Of a DNA stretch of 64,000 nt, positions 55,799-64,000 are shown one piece after another (within the stretch, counting starts at the first letter, position 1; each line of letters opens with the position of its first letter). A model generated the notes under the pieces. It ran no database searches. It had not been told where the DNA came from and saw only the letters and a program-made list of their open reading frames with translations. The position numbers were made by a program, and so were the translations under genes. Source of the stretch: Diplonema papillatum (Eukaryota > Euglenozoa > Diplonemea > Diplonemida > Diplonemidae); NCBI GenBank assembly GCA_030068145.1, contig JAPJBO010000122.1:124001-188000 (forward strand), given 5' to 3'.

Positions 55799-56340
55799 AA
55801 AACAGAAAAAAGACACTACCGTTGTAGCGGTCGGGCGTCGGACGGCGGTAGCGCGTATCCGGCTCGTGCCGGGTTGGGCGGGTGGGGTCGGGGATCAGCC
55901 CGAGCGGGGACGAGTCGACGGGGTGTACGGTCGCTTTGGGCGGAGCGCTGTGCTTGAAGGACACGACGATGCCTTTGCCCTTGACCGGGCCGTACGACGT
56001 CGTGTGGAGCCCCACCAGCGCCGCGACCGCGGAGCGCACGCTGTCCATGGTCGCGATGCACATCTTCGTCCGCGCCTCGTTGGTCGCCTTCACTTCGATC
56101 CACCGAGTCGTGCAGTTGTCGCTGTACTTCCTCAGGGCGTCTTCGACGGTGGCGTTCGGGATCCTGATCGGCACGTTGGAGATGTGTAGCTGGTTGTTCG
56201 GGCCGTGCATGTTGTCGAGATTCTTCTGCGCCGATCTTCCATTGAAGCGGTGGTTGAGGTCGTTCGCTTCGTAGTACTTCGTGTATTCATCCTCGCAGCC
56301 CTGCACTCCGGGCACATGCGCGGGATACACCTTGAGCAGC
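55788..56340 (-). CDS. PTB/hnRNP-L-like protein, C-terminal exon (RRM4)
   Basis: Follows a CCTCCGCAG acceptor at 56341. The first bases complete Arg from the upstream exon (AG + G) and continue LLKVYPAHV, the last strand of RRM3. Then comes a linker with YTKYYEANDLNHRF and the fourth RRM: LHISNVPI (RNP2 position), a helix EDALRKYS, TKMCIATMDS in the RNP1 place, and KGIVVSFKHS. After a Pro/Arg tail the frame runs into family A (SVFFLFFFV then stop), so the last few codons and stop are supplied by that repeat, or a donor near CAACGGTAGTG leads to a further exon. Joined to 58205-59334 it gives 560 residues, close to PTB size. Confidence 0.8.
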
Positions 56341-56604
56341 CTGCGGAGGGGAAAAGTTAAATGAACCCTCGATGGACGGGGTACATATATTTTTAGAGTT
56401 AAAGTTCGCTTGAAATTCCGGAGTTTTAGGGTCTCCGTGTGACCGTTGTCAAATGGGTTCTTAGAGCAAGAGAGGGCTACATGGTTACGGGTTGTATATT
56501 TGGTGTACACTTTCGTATGGGTTATGGCTAGCCATGTCCGGGACTGTTTGTGACCGACACCAAGTACATTCCTTCGAGGAGTGTCACTCCACCTGGTCCA
56601 GACG

Positions 56605-56685
56605 AAAATATCGGGGAGTTTCGGGGAGTTTCGGGGAATTTCGGGGAGTTTCGGGGAAATTCGGGGAGTTTCGGGGTATTTCCTT
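56605..56685 (+). repeat. TTTCGGGGAG short tandem array
   Basis: About eight units of CGGGGAGTTT or close variants; a looser set of CGGGGA words occurs at 53175-53235. Confidence 0.85.
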
Positions 56686-57009
56686 TGTGGCGACCACTTT
56701 CCCTGCAACCGGCCTTGGCGAAGGTGGGGAGGGGGCTACGCTATTATGGCCCTACCTTGCGCAAAGCGGTCCCGTGTTTGGCTATGCCCCGAAGACGAAG
56801 ATAGAGGCTGAGAAGGAAGGACAGACTGGGAGGTACAGGTTGACACGGTTTGACACAGGTAGCGACAGGATCCGCGGCAAGGAGAGCAGGAACCGTTCCA
56901 CCAGAGGTCGTGCGGGTACAGATACGATGCTCGTGCTCGAGTCGCAGCTGGGACGAACAGGCACGCCTTCAATGATGAGGTCTGGGGGATGGACGTATTT
57001 TCCACGTGG

Positions 57010-57918
57010 GGAGGAAAGGATTGGACGTGCTGCCTTCGAAGACGGCACCTCCGGCAAGAAGGGGCAGAAGAGGGTAAATTTAGTGGGCGGCGGAGACCCA
57101 GTGCATGGAGGTAGGCACCCCCACGGATGCCTGCAGCACGATATGCCGATGTGCGGAGTCGGCGGCGAAGAGACAGAAGCGCGGGCCTTCGCCCCCGGGG
57201 ACGCCCGAAGCGACACCGAAGTCGAGACGCAAGCTGCGACCATCGGCCCAAAGCGCCACAAGGGAAGCGGCGGATGCCGGCGCCAACACCGCCATCGAGA
57301 ACGCCGCAGAAGGCGACGACACCAGGACGGCCGCTGGCAACGAAGCGGCGGTAAGGACTCGCCATCATCGAAGACAGAGACGTGCACTCCGCGACGGGCA
57401 GAGGTGCAAGATAAAGTGCCAGTGACGAAGAGAGGTAGCACGAAGAGGTGACGAAAGAGAGCAGATACAGATTAGCGCCGCAGGCTCTTTGCATGCTAAC
57501 CCTAACCACCAGGACCAGGGGCAGTTACGGTCGAAGACGGCAATTCGGGCGAGGAGTAAGGTTGATAACCAAAATGAGAGGCACGATGGCCATCCTGAAA
57601 GCAGGGTTGCAGGATGATGCTTGGCCGAGGATAAGGTTGCTATGGCGACTGGGACAGAGAGATAAAGCTAGATAGAGAGTCCTCCTTATGGGGTGGTCAC
57701 GCCTTCGCAGTCCCAGGGCCTCCACCCACCTGCATACGGTCGTCGACTGACCTTTCCCGGGACGAGCTGGAATGCGGGTACCATCTTTCCGGAGATTTCC
57801 GGTTCCTCCCGTACTCTACAACTCCCCACATAAGTGAACGTGGACTCCGAAGTGGACACTCCTTTCAACCGGGTGCACGAATTCAAAATTCCGGGATGGG
57901 TTGACCCACTGTTTCCGG
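57010..57918 (+). repeat. Dispersed duplication, copy 2
   Basis: Same element as 51612-52460, lying in the PTB-like intron in antisense to the gene. This copy keeps GCGACACCGAAGTCGAGACG missing from copy 1. An open plus frame continues upstream to about 56760 (SGPVFGYAPKTKIEAEKEGQ, GTPSMMRSGGWTYFPRGEE), possibly the element's own ORF. Confidence 0.7.
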
Positions 57919-57950
57919 TTACGGTTTGCGGCGACGAGCTCAAAAACTCT

Positions 57951-58223
57951 GTACACACCTCGTTTCGTAGTACCAACGTTGTGATACGCGTATCAGCCAA
58001 ATCAGTGATACGTGAGACGTTGTAATACGTGTATCAGCCAAATCAGTGATACGTGATACGTGATACGTTGTAATACGTGTATCAGCCAAATCAGTGATAC
58101 GTGATACGTTGTGATACGCGAATCAGCCAAATCAGTGATACGTGATACGTATCAGATACGTGATACATATCACGTATCATTGCAACCCCGGGGTAGGTAC
58201 ACACCTCGTTTCGTAGTACCAAG
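57951..58223 (-). repeat. Duplicated exon end with splice donor, flanking a GATACG array
   Basis: GTACACACCTCGTTTCGTAG TACCAA (26 bp, including the CGAG/GTGTGT donor) occurs at 57951-57976 and 58198-58223. Between them are about four units of AGCCAAATCAGTGATACGTG..TTGTRATACGYGTATC (41-50 bp). Either donor copy is consensus; only the 58204 one follows the full exon. Confidence 0.85.
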
Positions 58224-59334
58224 GGCAGTCGTTCAAGCGGTCGACCGCATTCTGGGCGCCCTCCGGCGTCGCGTACTGCACGAGGGCCGTGGTGCGGGCC
58301 TTCGTGATTTTGACGGCACGCACGTCGCCGCAGATGCCGAACAGCCGGAAAACGGCGTCCGGCGAGGTCCCGTCGAGCAGGCACTTCACCGTCACCACGC
58401 ACGCCGCCGGCGCGGCCGCCGGCGGCGCCGCCCACGGGGCCGGGCCGCCCTTCTTCCCGCCGTGGCTGTGGATCGGGTCGATGTACGCGGGGGCGGGATA
58501 AGGGTTGGCGCCGTTGTGGTACCCGCCGCCGCTGCCGTCGTAGGCTTCGTGGGTGGTTCGGAGGGCGTGGCTGTGCGCGTCTGCCGCCTGCCCCCGCTGG
58601 CCGGAGCCCACGGGGTATGCATGGCGGCTGTTGCCCGGCGGCGGCGGCGGCGGCGGCGGCGGCTGCTGGTGGTGGTTGGCGGGCTGGGCAGGAGGCCACT
58701 GCTGACCGGGCGGTGGGCCAGCCTTCGGGCAGTCGCCTGCGCCTTCGCCGGTTTCGAAGTTGCAGCCGAACTGCAGCTGCTTGATCTCGATGGATTCCTT
58801 GTTCGAGTACGACAACCGCAGGATTGCGCCGTCCATCGAATACCCGCTCAGCTGCTCTCTGAGGAGCTTTGCGCTCCGGTTCGAGTCTGTCTCAACGAGT
58901 CCCGACACCAGCCCGTCCTTGCTCCACAGTTGGATCTTCCGAACCACGACGCCTTTCGACCGGAACAAGTTGCCGAGCCTGTGGCAGTCGGTTTGCCCGT
59001 CGGACAACCCGGGCATGGTGAGGACGAGCACTTTGTTCACTTTCTCCTCGTGGACCTGCGGGTACCGCGACGACAGCTCCGCCCGGAGCTGGTGGCCCTT
59101 CACGAGGATCTGCGTCAGCAGCTGCACGAGCGCGGTGGCTTGGTGGTGCGAGTCCATCTCGATGAACACGTGCCGGTTCTTCTCCTGCACGAACCGCTTC
59201 CGCACGGCGCCGACCTTGTTCGCGTGGGGGATGATGTCCTCCTCCGACACCTCCGCCGGCAGCCCGTGGACGATAACCACCCGCCCGGACCCCTGCACCG
59301 GCTGCTTCGCCTGAGCATGACCCGCCGCAAGCAT
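58205..59334 (-). CDS. PTB/hnRNP-L-like RNA-binding protein, N-terminal exon (RRM1-3)
   Basis: ATG at 59334 (MLAAGHAQAKQPVQG), just after a possible GCAG acceptor, so a 5' UTR intron is likely. RRM1 spans about 17-92 (RNP2 VVIVHGLP, RNP1 RHVFIEM), RRM2 about 99-180 (KVLVLTM..., GLVSGLVE), then a 130-residue Gln/Pro/Gly/His linker with a Pro9 run, then RRM3 from 311 (CVVTVKCLL, TTALVQYA). The atypical non-aromatic RNP residues and the four-RRM order match the PTB/hnRNP L family, nuclear regulators of alternative splicing and RNA stability that bind pyrimidine- or CA-rich RNA. Translation ends in phase 2 at a GTGTGT donor; the next exon starts at 56340 and completes RRM3. I chose 59334 because the frame upstream has no ATG. 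Confidence 0.88.
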
Positions 59335-59734
59335 TTTCTGCTTAGTCACAGGATGCGGTGACGGCGGAATTGTGACGGGGCCCAAACTGGCAACAACACA
59401 AGCGAACGTGAAGTTACGATGTTTTCGGGGTTATTTAACCTTGTACACAATGTTCGGTATTTCGTCGGATATATCAATCTTCTAAGATCTGCGATCTTCA
59501 ACGACAAAAAAAAATGCAATCCACAAAAAAAAACAGAAAAAAAGAGAGAGAAAAAACGATCCGCGAATTCCGATGGGGGGGGAACAAAAAGACGAAGAAA
59601 TAAAAAGGAAAGTAGATCTGAACTGGTTTTAGAGCTTTGGCGGCTTTTCTAACCGTTCCGTTCCGAGCAAGTCGCTTTTTCTTCTTTTTCTTTTTGTTCT
59701 TTTTGTTTTTTTAGCGTTATTTGTGGATTAGAAG

Positions 59735-59737
<3 letters not shown>

Positions 59738-59773
<36 letters not shown>
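59738..59773 (+). repeat. Poly-T, about 36 nt
   Basis: Follows TTTAGCGTTATTTGTGGATT AGAAGG, the motif also at 13125, 30540 and 50852; these modules may be retroposed ends (antisense poly-A). Confidence 0.9.
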
Positions 59774-59774
<1 letters not shown>

Positions 59775-60329
59775 GTCTTGCTTCCCAGATTCCGTCTGGG
59801 TTGCCTTTGTTAGTAAAAGTTTCCCCCTGGACCCCAGGCGAATCCCTTGGTTTTCTCGGTTTCCCCCAACGTCTTGGGTTCTTCTTTCTTTGCCACAAAC
59901 CCCCCCCCCCCCCCCCCCTCTCTCTTCTTTTTCTGTCCGTTCTCTGTCAAGAGCTGCGACTGTTCCTTTCTTCAGAACGACCCTGGCTCCTGTCGTCCGC
60001 TGACAAACAGGCGGAATTGTTTTCTTCCCCTTTTTTCTCTCGTCGGGAGTCACGCGTGGAGATGTGCGCAGCCCTTCCTGGTTTCGGCCTGCTTCACTTT
60101 TGTTGTCTTTGCTTACCTTTTGATTCGTTTGTTCTTCTGGCTGGTTGTTGCTGGTTGGTTTGAGTATTACTTTCGGGGAGATGTTGCTTCCCTTCTTTTA
60201 CCCCTTTTTCAGTGTGTAGTATTGTGTAGATGTCTGCTGGTATTGGGTTGTTCGTGTCTTTGTATTGAGTTGTGGCAGCACAATAGCAGCAATGTTGTCT
60301 TGTTACATGAAGCTGGTGAAGACGCTGCA

Positions 60330-61430
60330 CATCATCAAGGAGTTCCTGAGTGCCTACTTTCTATCTTCTACTCGTCACTATTACTTGCTGTGGCCGTTGC
60401 TAGAAAGGGCCTGCCGCCTGCTCACGACGTGGCTCTCTGTCTCCTTTACTCGTCATTAGAAAGAGACCTGCGGTGCCTACTTGCCATCGTCTACTCGTCA
60501 CTATTACTTGCTGTGGTCGTTGCTAGAAAGGGCCCAAATGCCTTCTCACTACGTGGCTCTCTGTCTCCTTTACTCGTCAATAAAACGGACGTGCGATGCC
60601 TACTTTGTATCTTCTACTCGACACTACTACTTGCTGTGGCCGTTGCTAGAAAGGGCCTGCCGCCTGCTCACGACGTGGCTCTCTGTCTCCTCTGCTCGTC
60701 ATTAGAAAGAAACCTGCGGTGCCTACTTGCTATCGTCCACTCGTCACGATTACTTGCTGTGGTCGTTGTCTATTACTTGCTGATCGTTGCTAGAAAGGGC
60801 CTGCCGCCCTTCTTTACTCGTCATTAGAAAGAGACCTGCGGTGCCTACTTGCTATCGTCTACTCGTCACTATTACTTGCTGCGGTCGTTGCTAGAAAGGG
60901 CCTGCCGCCTGCTCACGACGTGGCTCTTTGTCTCCTTTACTCGTCATTAGAAAGAAACCTGCGGTGCCCACTTGCTATCGTCTACTCGTCACTATTACTT
61001 GCTGTGGCCGTTGCTAGAAAGGGCCTGCCGCCTGCTCACGACGTGGCTCTTTGTCTCCTTTACTCGTCATTAGAAAGAAACCTGCGGTGCCCACTTGCTA
61101 TCGTCTACTCGTCACTATTACTTGCTGTGGCCGTTGCTAGAAAGGGCCTGCCGCCTGCTCACGACGTGGCTCTCTGTCTCCTTTACTCGTCATTAGAAAG
61201 AGACCTGCGGTGCCTACTTGCTATCGTCTACTCGTCACGATTACTTGCTGTGGTCGTTGCTAGAAAGGGCCTGCCGCCTGCTCACGACGTGGCTCTCTGT
61301 CTCCTTTACTCGTCATTAGAAAGAAACCTGCGGTGCCTACTTGCTATCGTCTACTCGTCACTATTACTTGCTGTAGTCGTTGCTAGGAAGGGCCTGCCGC
61401 CTGCTCACGACGCGGTTCCTGTACGCCTCG
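60330..61430 (+). repeat. 123-bp minisatellite, about nine copies
   Basis: Regular copies start CTGCCGCCTGCTCACGACGT at 60902, 61025, 61148 and 61271 (123 bp apart); copies left of 60830 are more diverged. The unit equals 41 codons and one plus frame reads LPPAHDVALCLLYSSLERNL, RCLLAIVYSSLLLAVVVARK, G per repeat. The frame is open at 59847-60827 and, after a break, at 60920-61471. The hydrophobic half could be a membrane helix, but upstream sequence is low complexity and I cannot support a gene. Confidence 0.85.
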
Positions 61431-61489
61431 AAAACCATATCGGGTGTGCGGTTCCTACTCCCAATCGTTGAACTCTGTCGTCTGGCACC

Positions 61490-63910
61490 GCCCTGTGCAC
61501 TGTATCCGGCCCTGTGCACTGTATCCGGCCCTGTGCACTGTATCCGGCCCTGTATCCGGCCCTGTGCACTGTATCCGGCCCTGTGCACTGTATCCGGCCC
61601 TGTGCACTGTATCCGGCCCTGTGCACTGTATCCGGCCCTGTGCACTATATCCGGCCCTGTGCACTGTATCCGGCCCTGTGCACTATATCCGGCCCTGTGC
61701 ACTGTATCCGGCCCTGTGCACTATATCCGGCCCTGTGCACTGTATCCGGCCCTGTGCACTGTATTAGGCCCTGTGCACTGTATCCGGCCCTGTATCCGGC
61801 CCTGTGCACTGTATTAGGCCCTGTGCACTGTATCCGGCCCTGTATCCGGCCCTGTGCACTGTATCCGGCCCTGTGCACTGTATCCGGCCCTGTGCACTGT
61901 ATCCGGCCCTGTGCACTATATCCGGCCCTGTGCACTGTATCCGGCCCTGTGCACTATATCCGGCCCTGTGCACTGTATCCGGCCCTGTGCACTATATCCG
62001 GCCCTGTGCACTGTATCCGGCCCTGTGCACTATATCCGGCCCTGTGCACTGTATCCGGCCCTGTGCACTGTATTAGGCCCTGTGCACTGTATCCGGCCCT
62101 GTATCCGGCCCTGTGCACTGTATCCGGCCCTGTGCACTGTATTAGGCCCTGTGCACTGTATCCGGCCCTGTATCCGGCCCTGTGCACTGTATCCGGCCCT
62201 GTGCACTGTATTAGGCCCTGTGCACTGTATCCGGCCCTGTGCACTGTATCCGGCCCTGTGCACTGTATCCGGCCCTGTGCACTGTATCCGGCCCTGTGCA
62301 CTGTATCCGGCCCTGTGCACTGTATCCGGCCCTGTGCACTGTATCCGGCCCTGTGCACTGTATCCGGCCCTGTGCACTGTATCCGGCCCTGTGCACTGTA
62401 TCCGGCCCTGTGCACTATATCCGGCCCTGTGCACTGTATCCGGCCCTGTGCACTGTATTAGGCCCTGTGCACTGTATCCGGCCCTGTATCCGGCCCTGTG
62501 CACTGTATCCGGCCCTGTGCACTGTATTAGGCCCTGTGCACTGTATCCGGCCCTGTGCACTGTATCCGGCCCTGTGCACTGTATCCGGCCCTGTGCACTA
62601 TATCCGGCCCTGTGCACTGTATCCGGCCCTGTGCACTATATCCGGCCCTGTGCACTGTATCCGGCCCTGTGCACTATATCCGGCCCTGTGCACTGTATCC
62701 GGCCCTGTGCACTATATCCGGCCCTGTGCACTGTATCCGGCCCTGTGCACTGTATTAGGCCCTGTGCACTGTATCCGGCCCTGTATCCGGCCCTGTGCAC
62801 TGTATCCGGCCCTGTGCACTGTATTAGGCCCTGTGCACTGTATCCGGCCCTGTATCCGGCCCTGTGCACTGTATCCGGCCCTGTGCACTGTATTAGGCCC
62901 TGTGCACTGTATCCGGCCCTGTATCCGGCCCTGTGCACTGTATCCGGCCCTGTGCACTGTATTAGGCCCTGTGCACTGTATCCGGCCCTGTGCACTGTAT
63001 CCGGCCCTGTGCACTGTATCCGGCCCTGTGCACTGTATCCGGCCCTGTGCACTGTATCCGGCCCTGTGCACTGTATCCGGCCCTGTGCACTGTATCCGGC
63101 CCTGTGCACTGTATCCGGCCCTGTGCACTATATCCGGCCCTGTGCACTATATCCGGCCCTGTGCACTGTATCCGGCCCTGTGCACTATATCCGGCCCTGT
63201 GCACTGTATCCGGCCCTGTGCACTGTATTAGGCCCTGTGCACTGTATCCGGCCCTGTATCCGGCCCTGTGCACTGTATCCGGCCCTGTGCACTATATCCG
63301 GCCCTGTGCACTGTATCCGGCCCTGTGCACTATATCCGGCCCTGTGCACTGTATCCGGCCCTGTGCACTGTATCCGGCCCTGTGCACTGTATCCGGCCCT
63401 GTGCACTGTATCCGGCCCTGTGCACTGTATCCGGCCCTGTGCACTGTATCCGGCCCTGTGCACTGTATCCGGCCCTGTGCACTGTATCCGGCCCTGTGCA
63501 CTGTATCCGGCCCTGTGCACTGTATCCGGCCCTGTGCACTGTATCCGGCCCTGTGCACTGTATCCGGCCCTGTGCACTGTATCCGGCCCTGTGCACTGTA
63601 TCCGGCCCTGTGCACTGTATCCGGCCCTGTGCACTATATCCGGCCCTGTGCACTGTATCCGGCCCTGTGCACTGTATCCGGCCCTGTGCACTGTATTAGG
63701 CCCTGTGCACTGTATCCGGCCCTGTGCACTGTATCCGGCCCTGTGCACTGTATCCGGCCCTGTGCACTGTATCCGGCCCTGTGCACTGTATCCGGCCCTG
63801 TGCACTGTATCCGGCCCTGTGCACTGTATCCGGCCCTGTGCACTGTATCCGGCCCTGTATCCGGCCCTGTGCACTGTATCCGGCCCTGTATCCGACCCTG
63901 TGCACTGTAT
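61490..63910. repeat. 19-bp minisatellite, about 125 copies with ordered variants
   Basis: Basic unit GCACTGTATCCGGCCCTGT. Variants: GCACTATATCC, GCACTGTATTAGG, and a 12-bp short form ATCCGGCCCTGT. Variants occur in runs (alternating A-type at 61642-61730 and 61915-62035; T-type next to short form at 61758-61850, 62065-62210, 62450-62530, 62750-62965), showing that blocks were copied. All frames are open in both directions. Confidence 0.97.
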
Positions 63911-64000
63911 CTGGCGCGGATTCACTTTTTCCCTGAACGGACGTTCACGCTTTTTAACAGCTCAATAACCGTAGATACCAGGGACTAGAAACTTGTCTGG
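63911..64000. other. Unique sequence at right edge
   Basis: The array ends at GTATCTGGCGCGG; too little follows to judge. Confidence 0.4.

Larger units (their letters stand above)
56341..58204 (-). other. Intron of the PTB-like gene, filled with repeats
   Basis: GTGTGT donor at 58204, GCAG acceptor at 56341, about 1.86 kb. It contains the motif TAGAGTTAAAGTTCGCTTGA (56394), family C, a GGGGAGTTTC array, the 57010-57918 duplication and a GATACGTGATACG array. Confidence 0.7.

Noticed and set aside
58111-59361. 416-codon plus-strand ORF
   Set aside because: Antisense to the RRM exon; the minus strand has recognisable RRM motifs.
61364-63988. Many long ORFs (up to about 700 codons) on both strands
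   Set aside because: They are by-products of the 19-bp tandem repeat, which has no stop in any frame.

Overview
The window is eukaryotic genomic DNA: genes are sparse and intron-split with GT-AG junctions, mobile and tandem repeats are very abundant, there is a 5'-truncated non-LTR retrotransposon, and there are no operons or bacterial signals. Base composition is mixed, with GC-rich exons set in AT-rich or simple-sequence DNA. This look, the LINE type and the combination of genes fit an alga-like protist (an alveolate such as a chromerid, or another SAR or haptophyte lineage), but the lineage is inferred and not proven.

Credible host genes are all on the minus strand: (i) the first coding exon of an unrecognised gene at 3464-3842, followed downstream by six more tandem copies of its 3' part plus intron (1-3463); (ii) the large terminal exon of an isobutyryl-CoA dehydrogenase (ACAD8-like) at 7284-8312, with a truncated copy behind it at 6693-7112; (iii) a membrane-anchored PC-esterase/TBL-like protein, apparently complete in one exon, at 19951-20961, again with decayed 3'-end copies behind it; (iv) a two-exon, four-RRM PTB/hnRNP-L-like RNA-binding protein (58205-59334 joined to 55788-56340, joint in frame). 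The genes show no common pathway; what they share is partial tandem duplication of exon ends.

Mobile DNA: a LINE 3' half (14086-16155); PHD-like zinc-finger ORFs of retroelement type (16352-17069, 54349-54765, 53808-54143); a 1010-bp TA-flanked element carrying a 149-codon ORF (28676-29685), whose pre-insertion site survives in another repeat copy at 26291-26530; hAT-like MITEs with CAGGGCT ends (42350-42719, 47971-48310, remnant near 4443-4566); TA-flanked MITEs with AAGGG/TCGAA ends (46028-46191, 50701-51097, remnant 37756-37890); a GGTGTCAC-ended family (about 29965-30083, 48812-48954); and several short interspersed families called A to E below.

Tandem DNA: a 573-bp exon-intron array (1-3673), a 308-bp higher-order array (10740-12960), minisatellites of 26, 63, 41, 72, about 15, 123 and 19 bp, and long microsatellites (CTT about 490 bp, GA about 210 bp, CA about 114 bp). 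The 19-bp array fills 61490-63910. Long stretches between these (for example 4567-5332, 5590-6300, 24050-25920, 31060-31985, 33080-34010, 39170-41500) show no gene I can support.
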